A DNA stretch of 64,000 nucleotides, from assembly GCF_014208105.1 (NCBI RefSeq), contig NZ_JACHMQ010000001.1, positions 620,001 through 684,000 of the forward strand, written 5' to 3'. The notes beneath the pieces are model-generated. The model was not told where the DNA came from, made no database searches, and saw only the letters and a list, made by a program, of their open reading frames with translations. Below are positions 43,241-51,613 of the stretch, piece by piece. Position numbers and translations under genes: made by a program. The first letter of the stretch is position 1; every line of letters starts with the position of its first letter. The DNA comes from Actinomadura coerulea (lineage in GTDB: Bacteria > Actinomycetota > Actinomycetes > Streptosporangiales > Streptosporangiaceae).

Positions 43241-44335
43241 TCAGGTGAGGACGCCGAGGAGGAACCCGGCGGCCACGACGCCGCCGAGCGCGACCATCAT
43301 CCGCCACCGGTAGCGCGGGATCCGCGTCGGGCGCGGCTTCGGCGCCGGGGCCTGGCCCTCGCGCAGCGCCCGGACGATCTGCGACGCGGTCGGGCGCGCG
43401 GCGGGGTTCTTGTCCAGGCAGCGGGCCGCGAGCTCGCGCAGCGGGCCCTGCATGTCGCCGAGGTCGGGCTTGCGGGACGTCACGCGCCGCATGACGGCCG
43501 CGCTCGGCCCGGTGCCGAACGGCGGGCGCCCCGTCGCGGCGAACACCATCGCGGCCCCCCACGCGAACACGTCGGCGGGCGGCCCGACCGGCTCGTCCTC
43601 GATCTGCTCGGGAGCCATGTAGGCGGGCGTCCCGACCGGGCCGGTGGTCAGCGGGGCCGCGTCGGCGGCGCGGGCGATGCCGAAGTCGATGACCTTGGCG
43701 CCGTCCGGGCCGAGCAGCACGTTGCCGGGCTTGAAGTCGCGGTGCACGATGCCGGCGCGGTGGATCGCCGCGAGCGCGGCGGCGGTCCGCAGCGCGAGCT
43801 TGCGGAGCCGCGGCGGGGACAGCGGGCCGCGATCGGCGACGACGTGCTGGAGCGAGGGCCCCTCGACGAACTCGCTGACGATGTAGGGGCGGTCGCCGGT
43901 CATGTCGGCGTCCAGGACGCGCGCGGTGTGCCGCCCGGCCACCCGCAGGGCCGCGTCCGCCTCCTTGGCGAAGCGGCTGCGCGCCCGCTGCCCGGCCGCC
44001 ACGCCGCCGCGCAGCAGCTTGACGGTGACGAGTTCGCCGTCGCCGTCCCGGCCGAGGTAGACGACGCCCTGGCCGCCCTCGCCGAGCCGTCCGACCAGCG
44101 TGTAGCCGCCGAGGCCGCGCGGGTCGTCGGGGCCCAGCGGGGCGCCGGAGCGGTGGTGCGCGGGCCGGGCCGGGACGCGTCCCGGCCCGGGGTGCGCCTT
44201 GGCCGGGCGGTCGGCGTGCGCGCCGTGGGGCTGGCCGGCGTGGGGCTGGCCGGCGCGGGCGGCGCGGCCGGGGCGGTTCGAAGAGGAACGCGGGGGATGG
44301 GGATCCGTCCTCCCGCGGGAGGTGTCGTGCGGCAC
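43241..44335 (-). CDS. Ser/Thr protein kinase with C-terminal membrane anchor
   Basis: A 364-residue kinase. A Pro/His/Arg-rich N-terminus (about 75 residues) precedes the catalytic domain: GEGGQGVVYLGRD loop, VTVKLL lysine, IVHRDFKPGNV, VIDFGIA and MAPEQ. A basic linker and one hydrophobic helix (MMVALGGVVAAGFLLGVL) end the protein, with no extracytoplasmic domain, so any sensing must be internal or through partners. GTG 44335 is chosen for a GGAG seven bases upstream. Confidence 0.83.
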   Translation of the reverse strand: MPHDTSRGRTDPHPPRSSSNRPGRAARAGQPHAGQPHGAHADRPAKAHPGPGRVPARPAHHRSGAPLGPDDPRGLGGYTLVGRLGEGGQGVVYLGRDGDGELVTVKLLRGGVAAGQRARSRFAKEADAALRVAGRHTARVLDADMTGDRPYIVSEFVEGPSLQHVVADRGPLSPPRLRKLALRTAAALAAIHRAGIVHRDFKPGNVLLGPDGAKVIDFGIARAADAAPLTTGPVGTPAYMAPEQIEDEPVGPPADVFAWGAAMVFAATGRPPFGTGPSAAVMRRVTSRKPDLGDMQGPLRELAARCLDKNPAARPTASQIVRALREGQAPAPKPRPTRIPRYRWRMMVALGGVVAAGFLLGVLT

Positions 44336-44427
44336 AGGGGGACTCCGACTCGGCGGGGGCGGACGAAGATCTCCCCCTTTGTACCCTGTAATCGGGACGT
44401 GCGGCAGTTGAACCGGGATGTTCGCGG

Positions 44428-46581
44428 TCAGCGGCACGTCCCGAGCGCCGCGGAGCCGGCGATCCGCCGGGACGACTCGCCGACCATGATCTTGTAGCAG
44501 CCGGCGGCGACCTTCCACGCTCCCGCCTTCTCGTTCCAGTAGGCGAGCGAGCGCGGCGACAGCGGGAACGTCACCTTCGCGCTGCGCCCGGGAGCGAGGG
44601 CGACCTTGGCGTAGCCCTTGAGCTGCCTGGGCGGCTGCGGGACCTCCGCGCCTGGCGAGGGCATGCCGATGTACAGCTGCGGCACGGCGACACCGGCGCG
44701 GCGCCCGGTGTTGGTGACGGTCACCTGCACGGACTTGGCGGTCGCGACCAGTCCGCCGTAGGCGAACGTGGTGTAGGACAGTCCGTGCCCGAACGGGAAA
44801 CGGGGCGCGATGCCCCTCGCGTCGTAATGCCGGTAGCCGACCATGACGCCTTCGGAGAAGGTGGCGCTCCCGCCGAGGCCGGGGTACTGCGCCGGGTTCG
44901 CGGACGCGGGCGCGTCGTGCTCGTCGACGGGGAACGTCACCGGAAGGCGTCCGCCGGGATCCACGTCCCCGTACAGGACGCGCGCCAGGGCGTCCCCCGC
45001 CTCCTGGCCCGGGTACCAGGCTTCGAGGATGCCCTTCACCTGCCCGGCCCAGGGCGTCAGCACGGGGCCGCCCGTGTTCAGCACGACGACCGTGTTGGGG
45101 TTGGCCTTGGCGACCTCGGAGATAAGCCCGTCCTGGTCGCCTCTGAGCGGCTCACCGCAGCGCAGCGTCAGGCACGACTTGTCGAAGAACTCGCCCTGGC
45201 TGTCGGTCGCGAACACGATGGCGAGTTCGGCGGAGCGGGCCGCGGCGGCGGCGCCCCCGCGGTCGTCGCCGTCGTGGTAGGTCACCTCGGTCCCGGAACC
45301 CGCGCGGCGGGTGATGCCGTCCCGCGCGCTCACGGTCGCGAACGGGACGACCTTCGCCGAGCCGAAGCCGCTCGGGCTCTGCCGGGCGGCCCGCCCGATC
45401 AGCGCGATCGACCTCGGGGCCCGGAGCGGGAGGACGCCGTCGTTCTTCAGCAGCGTGATCCCGCCCTCCTCGATGACCCGGGCGGCGTCGCGGCTCGCCG
45501 TCCGGTCGGCGCGGCTGAGGTCGTTGGGGTAGGCCTGCCGGTCGAACACCCCGAACCTGAACATCGTCCGCAGGATGTTGCGCACGTGCGCGTCGACGGT
45601 GTGCTGCGTGACCTTCTTCTGGGCGAGGGCCAGCTTCAGCAGGAACGCGTTGTACTTCATGCCGAAGGGCAGTTCCATGTCCAGCCCGCCATTGGCGGCG
45701 CCGGCGGCGTCCTGCGCGGCGGTGTGGTCGGACGGGACGAACCCTGTGAACCCCCACTCCGACCGCAGTATCCCGTTGAGGACGGCGTCGTCCTGGCAGG
45801 CCCATCGGCCGTTCAGCTTGCCGAACCCGCACATCACCGTCGCGGCGCCCGCGTCCTTCACCGCGGCCTCGAACGGCGGCAGGTAGATCTCGCGGAGCGT
45901 GCGCGGGTCGACGTTCATGCCGAGCGACAGCCGGTCGGTCTCCTGGGTGTAGACGGCCATGTGCTTGACCGAGGTCATCACGCCCTGTGCCTGGGCGCCC
46001 TGGATCCACGGCACGCCGAGGGTCGCCGACAGGTAGGGGTCCTCGCCGAAGCCCTCGAACGTCCGGCCGTTGCGGGGCGTGCGCAGGACGTCCACGGTCG
46101 GGCCGAAGACCAGGTCGTTCCCCCGGTGCCTGGCCTCCCACGCGACCGTCCCGCCGTACAGCCGGGCCGCCTTCGGGTCGAAGGTGGCCGCGAGCGCGAT
46201 CGGCGCGGGCAGCGCCGTCGCCCTGCCCTGCCGGACGCCGGCCGGGCCGTCGGCCATGCGGACCGGCGGGACGCCGAGCCGCTCGATGCCGCCGGCGGTG
46301 TCGGCGTGCGCGTTCTCGGAGAAGCCGCCGAGCGGCCCGCCGAACGGATCGTCCGACGCGAGCATCGAGATCTTCTCGTCGCCCGTCATGGTCCGCAGCA
46401 GCAGTGCCGCGCGCCGGTCGGGCGCCAGCGCGGCGTCGCACCAGGGCCGCCGGGCGGGGTCCCCGCAGCGCCCGGCGGCCGCCCGCGCCTCCCCGGGCGC
46501 GGACGCGGCCGTCAGCACCGCCGTCAGCGCCAGCGCGGAGGCGACCGCGAGCGCCCCCGCCGGCCCGCGTCCCGGCCTCAT
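44428..46581 (-). CDS. Secreted GH3 beta-glucosidase-like glycoside hydrolase
   Basis: A 717-residue exported protein with a signal peptide (hydrophobic 9-28, cleavage near AAAG). The GH3 N-domain contains MADGPAGVRQG, FEGFGEDPYLSATLG, VKHMAVYTQE and GFVPSDHTA with the nucleophile Asp. The second domain has EGGITLLKNDGVLPL and LNTGGPVLTPW; a fibronectin-III-like domain closes the protein (FGHGLSYTTFAYG; VTNTGRRAGVAVPQLYIG). It should release beta-linked sugars outside the cell. It overlaps the upstream CMD gene by 4 bases. Confidence 0.9.
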   Translation of the reverse strand: MRPGRGPAGALAVASALALTAVLTAASAPGEARAAAGRCGDPARRPWCDAALAPDRRAALLLRTMTGDEKISMLASDDPFGGPLGGFSENAHADTAGGIERLGVPPVRMADGPAGVRQGRATALPAPIALAATFDPKAARLYGGTVAWEARHRGNDLVFGPTVDVLRTPRNGRTFEGFGEDPYLSATLGVPWIQGAQAQGVMTSVKHMAVYTQETDRLSLGMNVDPRTLREIYLPPFEAAVKDAGAATVMCGFGKLNGRWACQDDAVLNGILRSEWGFTGFVPSDHTAAQDAAGAANGGLDMELPFGMKYNAFLLKLALAQKKVTQHTVDAHVRNILRTMFRFGVFDRQAYPNDLSRADRTASRDAARVIEEGGITLLKNDGVLPLRAPRSIALIGRAARQSPSGFGSAKVVPFATVSARDGITRRAGSGTEVTYHDGDDRGGAAAAARSAELAIVFATDSQGEFFDKSCLTLRCGEPLRGDQDGLISEVAKANPNTVVVLNTGGPVLTPWAGQVKGILEAWYPGQEAGDALARVLYGDVDPGGRLPVTFPVDEHDAPASANPAQYPGLGGSATFSEGVMVGYRHYDARGIAPRFPFGHGLSYTTFAYGGLVATAKSVQVTVTNTGRRAGVAVPQLYIGMPSPGAEVPQPPRQLKGYAKVALAPGRSAKVTFPLSPRSLAYWNEKAGAWKVAAGCYKIMVGESSRRIAGSAALGTCR

Positions 46582-47162
46582 CCGCCCGCCCCTTCCGCGC
46601 GGGGGCCGCGATCCCCGTCCCGGGCGTCGTCCTCGTTCTGGACCCGCAGGGCGTTCAGGGTGAAGGCGACCATGTGGTAGTGGCCGATCAGCATCACCAG
46701 CTCGATGAGCTCGCGCTCCCCGAACCGCGTGGCCAGCTCCGTCCACGCGGCGTCGCTGATCGTGCCGCGCTCGTGCAGCTCGTCCGCGGCGGCCAGCACC
46801 ATGCGGTCGTCGTCGCTCCAGCCGTGCCCGTCCGGGTCCTCGCGGAGCGCGGCGATCTCGTCCTCGGTGAGCCCCGCGTCCAGCGCGACCCGGCGATGGT
46901 GGTCCCACTCGTACGCGCAGGACCGGTGGTGCGCCGTGCGCAGGATGGCCAGCTCGCGGTCGCGGGCGCCCAGCGTCCCGTTCATCAGCAGCATCGAGCC
47001 GAACCCGATCCACGACCGGAACAGCTCCGGGTGCCGGGCGAGCGTGGTGATGACGTTCAAGGGCCCGATCGTGTCGGTCACGGCCCGGACGACGTCGTCC
47101 CACTCCTCCTCCGGGAGCGGGTCGAAGCGCGGGACGCGGTCTCCTGGGGTGGCGGCGCACAT
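46578..47162 (-). CDS. Carboxymuconolactone decarboxylase / AhpD-like protein
   Basis: A 194-residue helical protein of the CMD family: LFRSWIGFGSMLLMNGTLGARDRELAILRTAHHRSCAYEWDHHRRVALDAGLTEDEI, then a second helical half. Only one Cys is present at the active-site loop, so it lacks the AhpD CxxC peroxidase pair and more resembles the Glu/His-type CMD enzymes. Its stop overlaps the start of the GH3 gene (ATGA), an uncommon pairing. Confidence 0.83.
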   Translation of the reverse strand: MCAATPGDRVPRFDPLPEEEWDDVVRAVTDTIGPLNVITTLARHPELFRSWIGFGSMLLMNGTLGARDRELAILRTAHHRSCAYEWDHHRRVALDAGLTEDEIAALREDPDGHGWSDDDRMVLAAADELHERGTISDAAWTELATRFGERELIELVMLIGHYHMVAFTLNALRVQNEDDARDGDRGPRAEGAGG

Positions 47163-47255
47163 GGCGATATTTCTGCCACCGATCAGTGGGAAAGTTCTAG
47201 TGCGCCGGGGAAACGTGGCCGGATCGTGTCACGGGGGACACGAAGTCCTGGCGGG

Positions 47256-48308
47256 TCAGGTGCTGCGCGTGGTGGCCGCCACCGCGAGCTCCGCCAGCGC
47301 CTCCCGGGCGCCTTCGGTGATCGGGGCCGTCTCCAGAGCCTTCTCCGCCTCGCGCAGGTAGCGCTCGATCATGGCCTCGCACGCGGCGAGGCCCCCGGTC
47401 TCCTCGATGACCGCGCGCAGCTCGTCCACGCCGGGACGGTCCAGCGCCGGGTCGCCGAGCCGGCGCTCCAGCGCCGCGGCCTGGGCCGCGGAGGCGCGTT
47501 CCAAGGCGAGCGCGACCAGGACGGTCCGCTTGCCCTCGCGCAGGTCGTCGCCCGCGGGCTTGCCGGTCTCGGCCGGGTCGCCGAACACGCCGAGCACGTC
47601 GTCGCGGAGCTGGAAGGCGATGCCGAGCGGCAGGCCGTAGCCGGTGAGCGCGGACGCCACGTCCGGGCGGGCCCCGGCCAGGGCCGCGCCGAGGTGCAGC
47701 GGGCGCTCGATCGTGTACTTGGCGCTCTTGTACTCCACCACGCGCAGCGCCGTCGCGACGTTCGCCTGGCGGCGCGCCCCCTCCAGCATGTCGAGGTACT
47801 GCCCGCACATGACCTCGGTGCGCATCAGGTCGTAGACCGCCCGGCCGCGCGACCGGCTCGCGCCGTCCAGCCCGGAGGTCTCGAACATCTCGCCCGACCA
47901 GGCCAGGCACAGGTCCCCGAGCAGGATGGCGGCCCCGCCGCCGAAGGCCCCGGCGTCGCCCGGCCACCCCTGCGCGCGGTGCAGCGCCTCGAACCGCCGG
48001 TGGGCGGACGGCTGGCCGCGCCGGGTGTCGCTGGAGTCCATCACGTCGTCGTGGATCAGAGCGCTCGCCTGGAGCAGCTCCAGGGACGCGGCGGCGGCCA
48101 CGATGCCGGGCCCGTCCTCGCCGCCCGCCGCGCGCCACCCCCAGTAGCAGAAGGCGGGACGCAGCCGCTTGCCGCCGCCGAGCAGGGCGTCCAGGGCCGA
48201 CAGCAGCGGTGCGAGGTCCTCGCTGATGGCGCGCAGCGCGGGGCGCCGGCGGTCGACGAAGGCCAGCAGCGCCTCGTCGACCTCCTTGCGGATCCGGGTG
48301 GTCGACAT
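47256..48308 (-). CDS. Polyprenyl diphosphate synthase (IdsA type)
   Basis: A 350-residue trans-isoprenyl diphosphate synthase that chains isopentenyl diphosphate units. Both Asp-rich motifs are intact: DDVMDSSDTRRG (first) and DDVLGVFGDPAETGKP (second), with GGGKRLRP upstream. The chain length cannot be fixed by eye; the mycobacterial syntenic gene is idsA2. The start at ATG 48308 is fixed by a leaderless promoter. Divergent from metF. Confidence 0.92.
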   Translation of the reverse strand: MSTTRIRKEVDEALLAFVDRRRPALRAISEDLAPLLSALDALLGGGKRLRPAFCYWGWRAAGGEDGPGIVAAAASLELLQASALIHDDVMDSSDTRRGQPSAHRRFEALHRAQGWPGDAGAFGGGAAILLGDLCLAWSGEMFETSGLDGASRSRGRAVYDLMRTEVMCGQYLDMLEGARRQANVATALRVVEYKSAKYTIERPLHLGAALAGARPDVASALTGYGLPLGIAFQLRDDVLGVFGDPAETGKPAGDDLREGKRTVLVALALERASAAQAAALERRLGDPALDRPGVDELRAVIEETGGLAACEAMIERYLREAEKALETAPITEGAREALAELAVAATTRST

Positions 48309-48314
48309 GCCGAG

Positions 48315-48320
48315 ATCGTA
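48315..48320 (-). promoter_or_regulatory. Promoter -10 box of leaderless prenyltransferase mRNA
   Basis: On the minus strand TACGAT lies six bases before the ATG at 48308. Confidence 0.55.
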
Positions 48321-48493
48321 TCCACCTGGGTGCTTTCCACCCTCCATCACAGGCGTGAGATGTCGTTAGATCTACGGAAATGCGGACATAAGGCCCGTGG
48401 GGTGTGGCGAGCATCACGCGGATCGGCGGCCCCGTGCGGGGCGATCCGCGCTCCCGCGTTCCGGCTGCTCCGGTCCGCGCAGGGGCGCTTCTG

Positions 48494-48499
48494 TAGGCT
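48494..48499 (+). promoter_or_regulatory. Promoter -10 box of leaderless metF mRNA
   Basis: TAGGCT lies six bases before the ATG at 48506. Confidence 0.55.
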
Positions 48500-48505
48500 T
48501 GGGGG

Positions 48506-49441
48506 ATGCGACCCGTACGCCCCCACAGGCCCCCGACCGTCCGAGAACTGCTCGCTTCGGGCGAGCGCTCGTTCTCGTTCGAGTTCTTCCCGCCCAAGAC
48601 CGAAAAGGGCGCGCGGAACCTGTGGCGTACGATCCGCGAGCTGGAGTCCCTGCACCCGACGTTCGTGTCGGTCACCTACGGCGCGGGCGGGGGAACCCGC
48701 GACACGACCGTCGACATCGTCGAGCGCATCGCCACCGACACCACCCTCACGCCGGTCGCGCACTTCACCGCCGTCAACCACTCCCAGGCCGAGCTGCGCA
48801 ACCTGATCGGCCGGTTCGCCGCCGCCGGCGTCCGCAACGTCCTGGCCCTGCGCGGCGACCCGCCCGGCGACCCGATGGGGGAGTGGGTCAAGCACCCGGA
48901 CGGCGTCGAGTACGCCGGCGAGCTGGTCCGGATGATCCGCTCCTACGGCGACTTCTGCGTCGGCGTGGCCGCGTTCCCCTACAAGCACCCGCGCTCGCGC
49001 GACATCGAGAGCGACACCCGCCACTTCGTGGACAAGTGCCGGGCCGGCGCCGACTACGCGATCACCCAGATGTTCTTCCGCGCCGAGGACTACTTCCGCC
49101 TGCGCGACCGCGTCGAGGCCGCCGGCTGCGACGTGCCGATCCTGCCCGGCATCATGCCGGTCACCCAGCTCAGCACGATCGAGCGGTCCGAGCAGCTGTC
49201 GGGCGCGCCGTTCCCGCCCGAGGTCAGGGCCCGCTTCGAGGCCGTCGCGGGCGACCCGGAGGCCGTCCGCCGGCTCGGCATCGAGCACGCCGCCGAGCTG
49301 TGCGGCGAGCTGCTCGAGCAGGACGCGCCGGGGATCCACTTCATCACGTTCAACAAGTCGACGGCGACGCGCGAGGTCTACTCGCTGCTGGACGGCGCCG
49401 GGTACGGCGCGAGGGGCAGCCGCCCGCCCATCACCGCGTAG
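48506..49441 (+). CDS. metF: 5,10-methylenetetrahydrofolate reductase
   Basis: A 311-residue FAD-containing TIM-barrel enzyme making 5-methyl-THF for methionine synthesis. Motifs: SFEFFPPKTEKG with the catalytic Glu, FVSVTYGAGGGTRD, HFTAVNHSQAEL, NVLALRGDPP, AAFPYKHP, GADYAITQMFF and ILPGIMPVTQ. Transcription appears leaderless. The last 64 bases overlap the convergent GNAT gene. Matches the Rv2172c position next to the prenyltransferase. Confidence 0.94.
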   Translation: MRPVRPHRPPTVRELLASGERSFSFEFFPPKTEKGARNLWRTIRELESLHPTFVSVTYGAGGGTRDTTVDIVERIATDTTLTPVAHFTAVNHSQAELRNLIGRFAAAGVRNVLALRGDPPGDPMGEWVKHPDGVEYAGELVRMIRSYGDFCVGVAAFPYKHPRSRDIESDTRHFVDKCRAGADYAITQMFFRAEDYFRLRDRVEAAGCDVPILPGIMPVTQLSTIERSEQLSGAPFPPEVRARFEAVAGDPEAVRRLGIEHAAELCGELLEQDAPGIHFITFNKSTATREVYSLLDGAGYGARGSRPPITA

Positions 49442-49980
49442 CGGGGCCCGCCGCCCGGGAACTCGAAGTCGGTCAGCAGGTCGACCAGGCCGACCGAACG
49501 GTAGAGGGTGCGCGCCGGGGTGTCCGGTGTCCTGTCGAGCGTCGACAGCACGACCGTCCGCTCCGGACGCCCGTCGCACAGCGCGTTGAGCAGCGACCGG
49601 CCGAGGCCCCTGCTCTGCGCCTGCGGATGGACGTGCAGTTCGGCGACCTCGAAGGCGTCGTCCAGCCACGAGTCGGCGTGGTCGGGCCCCTCGCGGTCGG
49701 ACAGCGCCTGGTAGACGACGTCGTGCCACCACTGGCCGCGCGCCCCGTGGAATCCGTAGGCGAACCCCTGGACGGGCGCAGGCATGACGGGCAGCGCTCC
49801 GCGCCGCTCGACCACGAACGCGCGGAACCCCGGATACGAGGAATGCCGCTCCATGATGGTGTGCCGGCCTGGCAGCTGCTCGTTCGGCGGTTCCATCGCG
49901 GCCGCGTACACGTCCAGCATGGGGCTCAGCCTGCGTAGGAAGGCGCGTTCGTCGATCTCGCGCAGCTTCGGGTCCCTCAC
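49378..49980 (-). CDS. GNAT-family N-acetyltransferase
   Basis: A 200-residue acetyltransferase with the acetyl-CoA loop ELHVHPQAQSRGLGRSLLNALC (Q/RxxGxG/A form) preceded by a long N-terminal region containing QWWHDVVYQAL. The location beside metF recalls M. tuberculosis Rv2170. The GTG start at 49980 is supported by TAGTCT seven bases upstream. Its 3' end lies inside the metF coding region on the opposite strand. Confidence 0.85.
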   Translation of the reverse strand: MRDPKLREIDERAFLRRLSPMLDVYAAAMEPPNEQLPGRHTIMERHSSYPGFRAFVVERRGALPVMPAPVQGFAYGFHGARGQWWHDVVYQALSDREGPDHADSWLDDAFEVAELHVHPQAQSRGLGRSLLNALCDGRPERTVVLSTLDRTPDTPARTLYRSVGLVDLLTDFEFPGGGPRYAVMGGRLPLAPYPAPSSSE

Positions 49981-49987
49981 CCGACAG

Positions 49988-49993
49988 AGACTA
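49988..49993 (-). promoter_or_regulatory. Promoter -10 box of leaderless GNAT mRNA
   Basis: On the minus strand TAGTCT lies seven bases before the GTG at 49980, overlapping the end of the upstream gene. Confidence 0.45.
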
Positions 49994-50323
49994 GACCCGC
50001 GTGATGGTCCGCTGGGTCGCGGAGAGCCGATCGTAGAGGTCCCAGAGGATCCGGTCGGCGGCCTTGCGCAGCCTTCCGCGGCCGGCGTCGAGCTGCCCGC
50101 CCCACTGGCGCGCCTCCGGGCCGAGCCACGCGTCCGTCCCGCCGAGGGTCTTCACGGGCCCGTCCAGCGCCTGGCGGAGCCGGTCGATGCTGCCGTAGGC
50201 GTCCGCGTAGGCCTGGTAGAGCTGCTGGTACTCCGGATTGGGCTGCTCGGCGGGCGACAGCCGGGCCGACGCGGCGCCGCTGATCGGCGGGGGCAGGCTG
50301 CCGGGAGGCGGTGGAGCGGCCAT
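49991..50323 (-). CDS. WXG100/ESX-type small helical protein (candidate)
   Basis: A 110-residue protein with a Pro-rich start and two helices (EYQQLYQAYADAYGSIDRLRQAL; DAGRGRLRKAADRILWDLYDRL) joined around LGPEARQWGGQL. The W-G near the turn and the helix-turn-helix layout resemble WXG100-type secreted proteins. It lies nine bases after the next gene upstream, which also has a helical N-terminus, so they may form a pair. Function unknown. An AAGAGGT site precedes ATG 50323. Confidence 0.68.
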   Translation of the reverse strand: MAAPPPPGSLPPPISGAASARLSPAEQPNPEYQQLYQAYADAYGSIDRLRQALDGPVKTLGGTDAWLGPEARQWGGQLDAGRGRLRKAADRILWDLYDRLSATQRTITRV

Positions 50324-50332
50324 GGCGACCTC

Positions 50333-51175
50333 TTAGGCGGTGGCGGTGGACGGGTGCAGGTCGAGCCTGGCGATGGCCTCGCGCGTGCGGCCGCTCATGT
50401 CGGCGCCCAGGAGCACCTGGACGGCGACGGGACGGACACCGGCGCGGTCGGCCTCCGCCAGGAAGGCGCGCAGCCATTTCACGTCCATCGTCAGGTGGTG
50501 GCTGGACGTGCCGAGGGACTGCCGCACGGCCGCCAGCCTCGCCTCGTCCCCCTGGGCGGCCTCCAGCAGACCGGCGGCGGCCGCCGGGCCGAGGCGCTCG
50601 TACAGCTTCTCGGTGTAGTCGGGGTCGCCGGCGTTGGCCTTCAGGTGCCTCCACACGGTGTCCGGGACGGGACGGCCGTGCTGGACGGACGCGGACACGG
50701 CCAGTGCGTCGGCCCTGGCGGCCCGCGCGGCGGCCGGCCGGTCGGGGAAGTTCCCGATGTCGCCGGCGCCGTGCGGGGTCGGCTGCGGTGTGGCCTTCGC
50801 GGGCGAGGGCCGGTGCGGGGGCGCCTTCACCGGGTGCGGCGTCCCTGCCGGGCCGCCGCCGGTCGTCCGCGGCGCCGGAGCCGGGGTGGGCGCCGGCGGC
50901 ATGTCGATGCCTCCGCCGGGGGAGGGATGGGTGACCGCGAAGTTGTACCGGCGCGTCAGCATCCCGAGCTGCTCGGCGGCCCACCGCGCCACCTCGTCGG
51001 CCTGCCGGTACCCGGCCGCTGAGACGCCGGGCGGCGGGCGATGGCCGTTCAGCCACCCCTGGATCGCGTTCTGCGCGTCCTGGAGCTGCCTGATGACCTG
51101 GTTGAGCGCGGGCGGGTCGATCCCCCGGAACTCCGGGTCGCGTGCCGCCGGACCCGTCCGCATCTGCGTCGCCAT
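50333..51175 (-). CDS. Hypothetical two-domain protein, putative ESX-type partner
   Basis: A 280-residue protein of three parts: a helical N-terminal domain (ALNQVIRQLQDAQNAIQGWLNGHRPPP; QADEVARWAAEQLGMLTRRYN) resembling WXG-like modules, a Pro/Thr-rich linker (about 90-140), and a C-terminal helical domain (VWRHLKANAGDPDYTEKLYERLGP; MDVKWLRAFLAEADRAGVRPVAVQVLL). I recall the C-terminal block from large actinomycete proteins in which further domains follow; here it ends the protein. Start ATG 51175 has GGAGG upstream; GTG 51178 is the alternative. Confidence 0.68.
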   Translation of the reverse strand: MATQMRTGPAARDPEFRGIDPPALNQVIRQLQDAQNAIQGWLNGHRPPPGVSAAGYRQADEVARWAAEQLGMLTRRYNFAVTHPSPGGGIDMPPAPTPAPAPRTTGGGPAGTPHPVKAPPHRPSPAKATPQPTPHGAGDIGNFPDRPAAARAARADALAVSASVQHGRPVPDTVWRHLKANAGDPDYTEKLYERLGPAAAAGLLEAAQGDEARLAAVRQSLGTSSHHLTMDVKWLRAFLAEADRAGVRPVAVQVLLGADMSGRTREAIARLDLHPSTATA

Positions 51176-51231
51176 CACCCCTCCGGTGCTCGACCCGCGC
51201 CGTTTCCCGACTCCCCAGAATCACACCGGTG

Positions 51232-51582
51232 TCACTGGCTGTCGAGGGCCTTGCGCACCGATTCGGCATCGCGCGCCACGACGGCGCTCCCGTCGGCCAC
51301 GACGATCGGACGCTGGATCAGCACCGGGTTCGCCACCATGACCTCGATCCAGCGGGCCCGGTCGCGTTCGAGGTCCTTGAGCCCGAGCTCCTTGGCGACC
51401 GGCTCGTTCAGCCGCGCCACGTCCCACGGCTCGGCGCCGATGCGGGTGAGGACCTCGTCCAGCTCCCGCGCCGTGGGCGGCTCGTCCAGGTAGCGGCGCT
51501 CGGTGTACTCCACGCCCGCCTCGTCCAGCGCGGTCTTGGCGGCGCGGCTCTTCGAGCAGCGCGGGTTGTGCCAGAGCTCCAT
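51232..51582 (-). CDS. ArsC/Spx-family thioredoxin-fold protein
   Basis: A 116-residue protein of the glutaredoxin-type arsenate reductase family: LWHNPRCSKSRAAKTALDEAGVEY with the active-site Cys (C-x-x-S), ERRYLDEPPTARELDEVL and the NPVLIQRPIVV cis-proline segment. Could reduce arsenate or act as an Spx/YfgD-like thiol enzyme; no other arsenic genes are near, so arsenic resistance is not assumed. GTG 51585 is an alternative start. Confidence 0.87.
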   Translation of the reverse strand: MELWHNPRCSKSRAAKTALDEAGVEYTERRYLDEPPTARELDEVLTRIGAEPWDVARLNEPVAKELGLKDLERDRARWIEVMVANPVLIQRPIVVADGSAVVARDAESVRKALDSQ

Positions 51583-51613
51583 CACTCCACCCCTCTCATT
51601 GCCCCGTCCGCCG

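Noticed and set aside
51232..51582. Arsenic resistance operon
   Set aside because: The ArsC-like gene stands alone, with no arsR, arsB or acr3 nearby, and the family includes non-arsenic enzymes.
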